In this document: piece by piece, positions 1 to 5,173 of the stretch
Numbering within the stretch: position 1 is the first letter of the stretch
Layout of the letters: every line of letters starts with the position of its first letter
From: an uncultured Oscillospiraceae bacterium
GTDB lineage: Bacteria > Bacillota > Clostridia > Oscillospirales > Ruminococcaceae
Reading direction: 5' to 3'
NCBI GenBank assembly: GCA_900552845.1
Contig: USBC01000118.1
Location: forward strand, 1 to 5,706
DNA: 5,706 nucleotides
Translations under genes and position numbers: made by a program
Notes under the pieces: generated by a model
What the model saw: only the letters and a program-made list of their open reading frames with translations
What the model was told of the DNA's origin: nothing
Database searches by the model: none

Positions 1-924
1 CGGGAAGACATCTCGACCTTCCTTTTTCATGAAATCCATAAATGCGTCCAGCACTTCCTCATCCTCCACCAAATCAATCTTATTGGCAGCGATAATCTGC
101 GGTTTCTTCAAGAGTGCCGGATCGTACTGCTCCAGTTCCGCATTTATTTTCTTATAATCCTCGATTGGATCCCGACCTTCACTTCCGGAAACATCGATGA
201 CATGAATCAGCATCTTAGTACGCTCGATATGCTTCAGAAAACGAATTCCCAAGCCAAAGCCCATATGAGCACCTTCAATGATGCCGGCGATATCCGCCAT
301 CACAAAGCTGGTATCATCGTCCACCCGCACCACGCCCAGCACGGGGGTCAGAGTGGTGAAGTGGTAATTGGCGATTTCGGGCTTGGCGGCGCTTACCACC
401 GAGATCAAAGTGGACTTGCCCACATTGGGGAATCCGCACAGCCCCACATCGGCAAGGAGCTTTAATTCCAGCTCCACTTCAAAGCGTTCGCCGGGATAGC
501 CGGGGCGCGCAAACCGCGGGATCTGTCTGGTCGCCGTGGCAAAGTGCTGGTTGCCCCAGCCGCCCTTGCCGCCGCGTGCCACCACCACCGGCTCATCGCC
601 GGAAAGATCCGCCAGTACACGACCGCTTTCCGCCTCCCGCACCACAGTGCCCTTGGGCACCTTAATGACAAGGCTTTCGCCGGTTTTACCGCTGCACCGC
701 GCGCCGCTGCCGTTCTGCCCGTTTTCAGCGGCGTATTTTTTCTTGTAGCGGAAGCCGATCAAGCTGCTCATGTTGGTATCCGCCCGGAAGATGACATCTC
801 CCCCGCGTCCGCCGTCGCCGCCATCGGGGCCGCCCGCCGCCACAAACTTTTCCCGATGGAAGGAGACTGCGCCGTTGCCGCCGTCCCCCGCCTTAATGGA
901 AATTTTCGCTTTATCTACAAACAT
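1..924 (-). CDS. obg: Obg family GTPase, large ribosomal subunit assembly (3' end outside window)
   Basis: Obg/CgtA is an essential GTPase that associates with the 50S subunit and takes part in its late assembly. I translated the strand by hand: 308 residues are present, and the reading frame runs open through base 1. Residues 1-158 form the glycine-rich Obg fold, starting MFVDKAKISIKAGDGGNGAV. The G domain follows: G1 GFPNVGKST at 164-172, switch I FTT at 189-191 (YHFTT where many homologues have YPFTT), G3 DIAG at 211-214, and G4 NKID at 281-284. The G5/SAK motif and any C-terminal OCT domain lie beyond the window, since full proteins are about 420-430 residues. The ATG at 924 is preceded by GAGGA five bases upstream, and the protein starts as the family does. 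It is the last visible gene of the rplU-rpmA-obg module, an order conserved in many bacteria. Confidence 0.97.
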   Translation of the reverse strand, partial: MFVDKAKISIKAGDGGNGAVSFHREKFVAAGGPDGGDGGRGGDVIFRADTNMSSLIGFRYKKKYAAENGQNGSGARCSGKTGESLVIKVPKGTVVREAESGRVLADLSGDEPVVVARGGKGGWGNQHFATATRQIPRFARPGYPGERFEVELELKLLADVGLCGFPNVGKSTLISVVSAAKPEIANYHFTTLTPVLGVVRVDDDTSFVMADIAGIIEGAHMGFGLGIRFLKHIERTKMLIHVIDVSGSEGRDPIEDYKKINAELEQYDPALLKKPQIIAANKIDLVEDEEVLDAFMDFMKKEGRDVFP

Positions 925-947
925 CTTGTTCCTCGCTTTTATCTTTT

Positions 948-984
948 CTGCCGTTATGGGGATTTTCCCCCAAAGGCACGGCAG
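948..984 (-). other. Two-storey hairpin in the rpmA-obg spacer
   Basis: An outer 7-bp perfect inverted repeat (CTGCCGT/ACGGCAG, arms 948-954 and 978-984) encloses an inner 5-bp hairpin (GGGGA-AAA-TCCCC, arms 958-962 and 966-970). It ends 23 nt before the obg start codon, just upstream of the obg ribosome binding site. In the minus-strand transcript it is followed by A-rich sequence, not a U tract, so it is not an intrinsic terminator. It could be an mRNA processing or stability element, or could modulate obg translation. The function is inferred; only the symmetry is seen. Confidence 0.5.
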
Positions 985-1001
985 TTATCCCTTACAAGAA
1001 C

Positions 1002-1029
1002 AAATCCCGGGGTTTTCACTCCGGGACCT
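1002..1029 (-). terminator. Weak terminator-like or attenuator hairpin after rpmA
   Basis: Starting 15 nt after the rpmA stop, the minus-strand RNA can form a 9-bp stem: a core UCCCGG/CCGGGA extended by two G-U pairs and one A-U pair, with a 10-nt loop. The stem itself ends in UUU and is followed by GUUCUUG, which is a poor U tract. It may act as a partial terminator that lowers obg expression relative to the two ribosomal protein genes. I regard full termination as unlikely. Confidence 0.35.
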
Positions 1030-1044
1030 TGTCTTTGTGCCAAA

Positions 1045-1302
1045 TTATTCAGCAGGGTAAACGGATACCTTCTTGCGCTCTTTACCCATGCGCTCAAACT
1101 TGACGCGACCGTCAACCAGAGCAAACAGAGTATCGTCGCTGCCGATCCCTACATTCTCACCGGGATGAATGTGAGTGCCTCTCTGGCGAACGAGGATATT
1201 GCCCGCCAGAACAGCCTGACCGTCAGCACGCTTTACGCCCAGACGCTTGGACTCAGAATCACGGCCGTTCTTGGTAGAACCCATACCTTTTTTATGAGCC
1301 AT
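1045..1302 (-). CDS. rpmA: 50S ribosomal protein L27, mature-type N terminus
   Basis: L27 is a 50S protein whose flexible N terminus reaches the peptidyl transferase centre. The product is 85 residues, normal for the family, with the signature MAHKKGMGSTKNGRDS followed by SKRLGVKRADGQ, RQRGTHIHPGENVG and DDTLFALVDGRVKFE. It begins directly with MAHKKG, as in proteobacteria. It lacks the short hydrophobic propeptide (ending near FFA) that most Bacillota L27 proteins carry and that the Prp protease removes. The ATG is only 3 nt after the rplU stop, and its ribosome binding site (AAAGGTGAGG) lies inside the last rplU codons, so translation is probably coupled to L21. No start codon or ribosome binding site supports a longer N-terminal form: an in-frame extension would have to run back through the end of rplU. 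Confidence 0.97.
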   Translation of the reverse strand: MAHKKGMGSTKNGRDSESKRLGVKRADGQAVLAGNILVRQRGTHIHPGENVGIGSDDTLFALVDGRVKFERMGKERKKVSVYPAE

Positions 1303-1305
1303 AAA

Positions 1306-1869
1306 TTACACCTCACCTTTCTCCTCAGTTTTCTTTGCTGCGGTCTTCTTGGCAGCGGGCTTCTTCTCACCCTCCGCCTTGGGCGCAGCAGTCTTCTTGG
1401 CAGTGGTCTTTTTCTCACCCTCCGCCTTGGGAGCGGCAGCCTTCTTGGCAGCGGGCTTCTTCTCGCCCTCCGCCTTGGGAGCGGCAGCCTTCTTGGCAGC
1501 GGGCTTCTTCTCGCCCTCCGCCTTGGGCGCAGCAGCCTTCTTAGCGGGCTTTTCCTCTGCAGCGGTACCTACCGCGGTGATCTCCACCTTGGTGTAGGGC
1601 TGTCGATGACCCATCTTGCGCTTGCTGTCCTTCTTGGGACGGTAGGTCATCACGGTGATCTTCTTCGCCTTGCCGTTCTTGAGCACCTTGCCGCTTACGG
1701 TCATGCCCTCTACATAGGGGGTGCCGAAGGTTACGGTGTCATCGCCGACTGCAAGAACCTTCTCGAAGGTCACGGTCTCGTCGACTTCGGCGTTCAGCTT
1801 TTCGATGAACAGCACATCGCCGACCTTTGCGGTGTACTGTTTGCCACCGGTTTCAAAGATTGCGTACAT
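1306..1869 (-). CDS. rplU: 50S ribosomal protein L21 with a repetitive Lys/Ala-rich C-terminal extension
   Basis: L21 is a primary 23S rRNA-binding protein of the large subunit. Residues 1-100 are a complete ordinary L21: the start MYAIFETGGKQY, the acidic middle, and the signature around 77-95 with RPKKDSKRKMGHRQPYTKV. The usual protein ends near residue 103, but this one is 187 residues. Residues 102-187 are low complexity, essentially only K, A, P, E, G and T, with 26 Lys and 13 Glu, so strongly basic overall. They are organised as 16-residue repeats of the form KKPAAKKAAAPKAEGE. Composition resembles histone H1-like tails, suggesting disordered RNA binding, but that is inference. The ATG at 1869 follows AAAGAGG with a 9-nt spacer. 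rpmA starts 3 nt downstream; no gene for the Prp protease lies between them. Its own promoter and leader lie upstream. Confidence 0.96.
   Translation of the reverse strand: MYAIFETGGKQYTAKVGDVLFIEKLNAEVDETVTFEKVLAVGDDTVTFGTPYVEGMTVSGKVLKNGKAKKITVMTYRPKKDSKRKMGHRQPYTKVEITAVGTAAEEKPAKKAAAPKAEGEKKPAAKKAAAPKAEGEKKPAAKKAAAPKAEGEKKTTAKKTAAPKAEGEKKPAAKKTAAKKTEEKGEV
1345..1536 (-). repeat. Four tandem 48-bp in-frame repeats inside rplU
   Basis: Four consecutive 48-bp units occupy 1345-1392, 1393-1440, 1441-1488 and 1489-1536, followed by a diverged partial copy from 1537 to about 1560. The third and fourth units differ at two positions, as do the first and fourth; the second is the most diverged (TT/TA substitutions giving KKTTAKKT). 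Each unit encodes 16 residues, so gain or loss of a unit keeps frame. The mosaic pattern of shared variants (gcgcagcag in the first and fourth, gagcggcag in the second and third) suggests duplication or gene conversion. It is a coding tandem repeat, not a CRISPR: there are no spacers. Confidence 0.95.
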
Positions 1870-1960
1870 ATTGTGTAGCCTCTTTCTTTAATCTCGCTGC
1901 GAAAAAGCAGGCGGTCTCCCTCATTGGGACACACTTAAAAAAGCCCGTCGCATGCGGCAC
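1870..1960 (-). promoter_or_regulatory. 5' leader of rplU, candidate L21 autoregulatory leader
   Basis: From the predicted transcription start near 1959-1961 to the rplU ATG there are about 90 nt of untranslated RNA. Seen in the sequence, 5' to 3': an 8-base palindrome CGCATGCG within an imperfect GC hairpin (1958-1943), immediately followed by six U residues (1942-1937). Next is a hairpin GUCCC-AAUGA-GGGAGAC (1930-1914) with one bulged A, and then CUGC-UUUUUC-GCAG. The first hairpin plus U6 looks like a weak attenuator. L21 leader RNAs that bind the ribosomal protein are known upstream of rplU in Bacillota. I assign this one by position and structure, not by a covariance-model match. Confidence 0.5.
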
Positions 1961-1965
1961 TTGAT

Positions 1966-1994
1966 ATTTTAGCATATCCCATGCAGCTTGTCAA
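1966..1994 (-). promoter_or_regulatory. Sigma-A type promoter for rplU-rpmA-obg
   Basis: A consensus -35 box TTGACA (1994-1989) is separated by exactly 17 nt from a -10 box TAAAAT (1971-1966). The -10 is preceded by TG one base upstream, giving an extended -10. Initiation is expected about 6-7 nt downstream, near 1959-1961. This is the only strong promoter I see in the window, and it makes rplU-rpmA-obg an independently transcribed unit. The stretch between the ribF stop and the -35 box (2052-1995) is A-rich in the transcript sense and holds no convincing hairpin plus U tract, so some read-through from the upstream operon is possible. Confidence 0.88.
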
Positions 1995-2052
1995 ACGGTT
2001 TTATGCGGTTTTTCCGTTGTTTTCGGCGGGTTTTGTCCGGCAGGGGAGGTTT

Positions 2053-2820
2053 TTACTTCCTTCCCCCAAAGGCGATCTTCACCGGCTCGTCCGCCGGTCT
2101 CTCACTCACCCAGCGGATCTCGCCCTGCTGTACGGTGAGCAGCAGCTTGTCCCCGAGAGTCAGTTCCTCGCCGTGATAGGTGCCGTCCGCCGGCACTGCC
2201 ATCTCCGGCGGCAGCCGCAGAGTCAGGAATCTCCCCTGCCGCACAGGTTTGCCGCCTACGGTGTAGGGCGTCCCCAACAGCGCCGCCGCCTGTTCGGTAT
2301 CGCCTTCGGCAAGGCAGCGCCGGATCCGGCTGGAGCTGACCGGCTCATTTTGCCACAGCACCGGCGCCAGCGCCGTCACTGTTATTCCTCTCGGCTCTGC
2401 CAGCTCCCGCAGCAGGGGAACATTTCCCGCACCCTTTTTGCCAAAGCGGTAGTCCTCACCGCACACTACACCGCGGCAGTTCAGCACATTTTGCAGGATC
2501 TCCTGCACGAATTGTTCCGGCGACAGGTTGTAAAAGCTCTCAAACGGCGGGCAAAGCACCAGCTCCACCCCCAGTTCCTCCATCAGATGGTAACGATCCT
2601 CGGCGCTTTGCAGCAGCTTTACATCGCTTTTGCTTACTGTCCGGTCGGTATGGTGTGGCGGTTCAAAGGTAAAAACCGCACATTTGGCGCCCTGTGCGTG
2701 CGCCTGTGCCCGCGCTTCCGCTATCACGGCACGGTGCCCGCAATGGACTCCGTCAAAAAATCCCAGTGCCGCCACGGTGGGCTGCTCGCTGCGGCGGGAA
2801 AGGTCGTGGAAGATCAGCAA
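2053..2820 (-). CDS. ribF: Short RibF-type FAD synthetase (FMN adenylyltransferase), kinase domain not recognisable
   Basis: RibF normally joins an FMN adenylyltransferase (FAD synthetase) to a riboflavin kinase in about 310 residues. This protein has 255. Residues 15-185 are the nucleotidyltransferase: GFFDGVHCGH at 20-29 (HxGH nucleotide-binding motif), TFEPPH near 51-56, CGEDYRFGKKGAGN at 120-133, SSSRIR at 162-167, and the following AEGDTEQAAALLGTPY. After that only about 70 residues remain. VGGKPVRQGRF resembles the entry to the kinase domain, but the GFPTAN metal/ATP motif and the rest of the fold are missing. Conversion of FMN to FAD is therefore supported; riboflavin phosphorylation is doubtful. 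The start is TTG at 2820 with AAAGGAG 8 nt upstream, overlapping truB by 7 nt; no other in-frame start fits. The TTA (TAA) stop lies only about 58 bp before the next promoter, which rules out a simple frameshift hiding a kinase domain. Confidence 0.88.
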   Translation of the reverse strand: MLIFHDLSRRSEQPTVAALGFFDGVHCGHRAVIAEARAQAHAQGAKCAVFTFEPPHHTDRTVSKSDVKLLQSAEDRYHLMEELGVELVLCPPFESFYNLSPEQFVQEILQNVLNCRGVVCGEDYRFGKKGAGNVPLLRELAEPRGITVTALAPVLWQNEPVSSSRIRRCLAEGDTEQAAALLGTPYTVGGKPVRQGRFLTLRLPPEMAVPADGTYHGEELTLGDKLLLTVQQGEIRWVSERPADEPVKIAFGGRK

Positions 2821-3749
2821 TTCGGATTCTCCTTTGTGTAAAACAGCTTGATGATCTGTAATTCTGCAATGCTGCGTTCAATGTGTGCCAATGCCAAAAA
2901 GCGGCTTTCGCCGTAGACCCTTACGGTGTCCCCCTCGGCGGGGATCTTGATGCGGTTGGTATCCAGTCTTATCCCGTCCAGGAACATCTTGGTCTGCTTG
3001 GGGGAGAGAAAGATGCTTTTATACTGCCGGAACGCTGCGTCCACCGGCATCAGCAGTTCCTCAAAGCGTCCCTCATCGGCGGCGGCTTTCAGCTCCTCCA
3101 AGGTGTGACAATCCGCTGTGGTAAAGCCCAGCGTTTCGGTACGGCGCAGTGCCGTCAGCATACCGCCGCAGCCCAGCGCCTCACCGATATCGTGACAGAG
3201 CGTACGGATATAAGTCCCCTTGGAGCAGGCGACATCAATCACGCAGGTTCTTTCCGCTTCATCAAATTCCAGCAGCTCCAGCCGGTGAATGGTCACCCGT
3301 CGGGTGGGGCGTTCCACCTCTTTTCCGGCTCTTGCCAGCTTATAAAGCCGCTGCCCATCCACCCAAACGGCGGAATACATCGGGGGCAGCTGGTCGATCT
3401 CCCCGCGCAGCGGCGCCAGTACCGCCTCCAGTGCCTCTTTTGTTACCGGCTTATCACTGGTGGAAAGGATATTGCCGGTGCAATCCTGCGTATCGGTGGT
3501 CACCCCGAAGCGAATGGTCGCCGTATAGCGCTTATCCTGAACGGGCATCAGCTCCATTGCCTTGGCGCTCCGCCCGAAAAACAGCGGCAGAACGCCGGTC
3601 GCCATGGGGTCAAGGGTACCGCCGTGCCCGATCTTGTGGCAGTCGGCAATGCCCCGCATCTTCGCCACCACATCAAAGGAGGTCCAGTCCTGCGGTTTAT
3701 CGACGCAGAGGATCCCCTCCAACTGGCGGGAATGGTGTGTTTTTTTCAT
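2814..3749 (-). CDS. truB: tRNA pseudouridine(55) synthase TruB
   Basis: TruB converts U55 in the T loop of elongator tRNAs to pseudouridine and also acts as a tRNA folding chaperone. The protein is 311 residues, full length for the bacterial family with a C-terminal PUA domain. Visible motifs: GILCVDKPQDWTSFDVV at 12-28; KIGHGGTLDPMATGVLP with the catalytic Asp at residue 47; KRYTATIRFGVTTDTQD, carrying the conserved active-site Tyr; the L-P-PMYSAV segment; and CSKGTYIRTLCHDIGEALG in the second half. The last 70 or so residues (SPKQTKMFLDGIRL onward, with VRVYGESRFLALA) match the small PUA-like domain. The ATG at 3749 has AAGGAG 5 nt upstream and overlaps the nrnA stop as ATGA. The 3' end contains the ribosome binding site for ribF. 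All key residues appear intact. Confidence 0.97.
   Translation of the reverse strand: MKKTHHSRQLEGILCVDKPQDWTSFDVVAKMRGIADCHKIGHGGTLDPMATGVLPLFFGRSAKAMELMPVQDKRYTATIRFGVTTDTQDCTGNILSTSDKPVTKEALEAVLAPLRGEIDQLPPMYSAVWVDGQRLYKLARAGKEVERPTRRVTIHRLELLEFDEAERTCVIDVACSKGTYIRTLCHDIGEALGCGGMLTALRRTETLGFTTADCHTLEELKAAADEGRFEELLMPVDAAFRQYKSIFLSPKQTKMFLDGIRLDTNRIKIPAEGDTVRVYGESRFLALAHIERSIAELQIIKLFYTKENPNC
2829..2835 (-). promoter_or_regulatory. Ribosome binding site that fixes the TTG start of ribF
   Basis: AAAGGAG on the minus strand, inside the last truB codons, sits 8 nt before a TTG at 2820-2818. No ATG or GTG in the ribF frame lies near it, so this site decides the ribF start. The TTG start and the 7-nt overlap with truB suggest coupled and possibly reduced translation. 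Confidence 0.8.
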
Positions 3750-4717
3750 GCAGTCTCCTTCGGCAGGTGTTTTATAGCTTCCGCCACCAGTAGTCCGGCG
3801 GCTTCCTCCACCGATGCTTTGATGGTGCAGCCGGCAGCAAAACGGTGCCCGCCGCCGCCAAAGACCTTGGCGATCTCATCGGCATTCACCGGCTCCTTGC
3901 TGCGCAGCGAGATGTGACATTCGTCCTCATGCTCCTTGATGGTGATGCCCAGCAGCACCCCCTCTATCTTACGGGGAATGCCCGCTACGTCCTCCAGTTC
4001 CTCGCCGGTCACGCCGGTAGCGGCACGGACGGCAAGCGTCACCGGCATTACGGCAATGCGGTCATCGGCATAAAACTGCAGGGCGGACATCATTGCCGCC
4101 TCCGCCAGCACCTTTGCCTTGCTTTCGCTTTCAAAAATGCGGGTATTGAGAAGGGCGGTATCCACGCCGCTTTCCATGATCTCCGCCGCCAGCCGCATGC
4201 TGCCGGCAGAGGTATTGCTGTACCGGAAGCCGCCGGTATCGGTGGCAAGACCGGTATAGATGCACTCGGCGATCCTGCCGGAAACGGGCAGCCCGATGGC
4301 TTTGATGATCGCTGCCACCGGCTCGGCACAGGCGCCAGCTTCGCTCCACAGGCAGGTCTGGGCAGCATAATCGCTGTTGCTGGGGTGGTGATCAATGCAA
4401 AGGTCGACCATTGTTCCGTACCGTTCCTCCAGACTGCCCAGCATGCCGGCGGTGGCAACATCTACGGCAACCACATATTCCACCGGCTCGTACAGGATTC
4501 TGCCGGGCTTGTACCCGGGGTAAAGATAATCGTAAAGCTTCGGCAGCGGATCGGCGCACAGCACCCGTACCTCCTTGCCCAGCGTTTTCAGAGCGTAGTA
4601 CAGGGCAAAGGCGCTGCCCACGGTATCGCCATCGGGACGGCGATGGCACAGCAGGGTGATATTATCCCGCTGCATCAAAAGCTCTGCGGCGCGGGAGACG
4701 GAAAGGTTCTCCTTCAT
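3746..4717 (-). CDS. nrnA: DHH/DHHA1 phosphoesterase, NrnA-type oligoribonuclease / pAp phosphatase
   Basis: NrnA degrades short RNA oligonucleotides to mononucleotides, and in many bacteria also dephosphorylates 3'-phosphoadenosine 5'-phosphate. It is a cytoplasmic manganese enzyme. The 323-residue length is normal. DHH-domain metal ligands are all visible: CHRRPDGDTVGS at 24-35 (H25, D29, D31), VDVA with D86, IDHHPSN at 108-114, and TGLATDTGGFRYSNT with D160. The C-terminal DHHA1 substrate-binding domain has the GGGGHRFAAGC motif at 287-297. The ATG at 4717 has GGGAG 8 nt upstream and overlaps the rbfA stop as ATGA; its own TGA overlaps the truB ATG the same way. The rbfA-nrnA-truB position is typical of Bacillota. 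A related nanoRNase or c-di-AMP/pApA hydrolase activity cannot be excluded from sequence alone; there are no added sensory or membrane domains. Confidence 0.93.
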   Translation of the reverse strand: MKENLSVSRAAELLMQRDNITLLCHRRPDGDTVGSAFALYYALKTLGKEVRVLCADPLPKLYDYLYPGYKPGRILYEPVEYVVAVDVATAGMLGSLEERYGTMVDLCIDHHPSNSDYAAQTCLWSEAGACAEPVAAIIKAIGLPVSGRIAECIYTGLATDTGGFRYSNTSAGSMRLAAEIMESGVDTALLNTRIFESESKAKVLAEAAMMSALQFYADDRIAVMPVTLAVRAATGVTGEELEDVAGIPRKIEGVLLGITIKEHEDECHISLRSKEPVNADEIAKVFGGGGHRFAAGCTIKASVEEAAGLLVAEAIKHLPKETA

Positions 4718-5088
4718 TCCTCGGTCTCCCCTTTCGCTTCGTCCTCCTCCGGCACGATCTCCCGCAGTAGGTGGCTGATATGCACACCGTATTCGATGGA
4801 ATCATCGGCGATGAACTGGAATTCCGGCGTGTGGCGCATTGCCAGCCGGCTGCCGATCTCCCGACGGATATAGCCCGCCGCACTTTTTAAGCCCTTGACC
4901 GATTCCTGTGCCTTTTCCAGCCCCGACAGTGAGCTGACATAGACCTTGCAGCAGGAGCCGTCGCGGGAAAGCTCGGTGCGGACGATGGAAAGCATGGGGT
5001 CGATGCGGGGATCCTTGAGCGACCGGAAAATGGCAGTCAGCTCCCGATGGATATCCTCGCCGTGACGAGCGTTTTTATAATTCGGCAT
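4714..5088 (-). CDS. rbfA: 30S ribosome-binding factor A
   Basis: RbfA is a small KH-fold protein that binds the 30S subunit and helps mature the 5' end of 16S rRNA, notably at low temperature. I chose the ATG at 5088, giving 124 residues: it follows AAAGGAGG with a 7-nt spacer and gives the usual family start (MPNYKNARHGEDIHRELTAI). A longer in-frame form from 5208 would overlap infB and add 40 unconserved residues. Family motifs: KDPRIDPMLSIVRTELSRD at 25-43, CKVYVS at 47-52, the Ala-Gly-kinked helix LKSAAGYIRREIGSRL at 67-82, and HTPEFQFIADDSIEYG at 86-101. The tail is acidic (EEDEAKGETEE). Its TGA overlaps the nrnA start codon. The ylxP gene often found between infB and rbfA in Bacillota is absent. 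Confidence 0.95.
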   Translation of the reverse strand: MPNYKNARHGEDIHRELTAIFRSLKDPRIDPMLSIVRTELSRDGSCCKVYVSSLSGLEKAQESVKGLKSAAGYIRREIGSRLAMRHTPEFQFIADDSIEYGVHISHLLREIVPEEDEAKGETEE

Positions 5089-5095
5089 GATGCGC

Positions 5096-5103
5096 CCTCC
5101 TTT
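5096..5103 (-). promoter_or_regulatory. Strong ribosome binding site that fixes the rbfA start
   Basis: AAAGGAGG on the minus strand lies 7 nt before the ATG at 5088. It is close to the full anti-Shine-Dalgarno complement and is the reason to prefer this start over the in-frame one at 5208. Confidence 0.85.
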
Positions 5104-5127
5104 TGTTTTTTCTGTAAACGGCAAGGG

Positions 5128-5156
5128 GCAGCCGGATAATGCTGTTATCCGACCGC
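5128..5156 (-). other. 12-bp RNA hairpin in the infB-rbfA spacer
   Basis: Arms 5128-5139 and 5145-5156 enclose a 5-nt loop. The inner seven pairs (CGGATAA/TTATCCG) are perfect. The outer five include two G-U pairs that exist only in the minus-strand transcript, which argues for an RNA structure of this operon and not a DNA operator. It starts 17 nt after the infB stop and is not followed by a U run (the next sequence is CCCTTGCCGTTTACAG), so it is not an intrinsic terminator. It may stabilise the 3' end of infB mRNA, mark a processing site or attenuate rbfA. Confidence 0.55.
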
Positions 5157-5173
5157 CGATAATGCCTTGGGGG

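Noticed and set aside
1345..1560. Possible CRISPR-like array
   Set aside because: The repeats are contiguous, without spacers, and encode an in-frame protein tail.
544..1878. A 444-codon open frame on the plus strand with Leu/Gly/Ser repeats
   Set aside because: It lies antisense to obg, rpmA and rplU, all clearly real, and its repeats are just the complement of the rplU tandem repeat. It matches no family I recognise.
1981..2060. A frameshift hiding the rest of a riboflavin kinase domain after ribF
   Set aside because: Only about 58 bp remain before the rplU -35 box, while the missing kinase segment would need at least 150 bp. No PTAN-like motif is visible there.
2041..2070. Possible terminator at the ribF stop (GGGG/CCCC and AGG/CCT pairing)
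   Set aside because: The stem has bulges and overlaps the ribF stop, and no U tract follows; the downstream RNA is A-rich.
1981..4873. Three long plus-strand open frames (1981-2841, 2883-3917, 3845-4873)
   Set aside because: They are mirror images of ribF, truB and nrnA/rbfA. GC-rich codon use on the minus strand leaves few stop codons in the opposite frame. No conserved motifs are visible in them.
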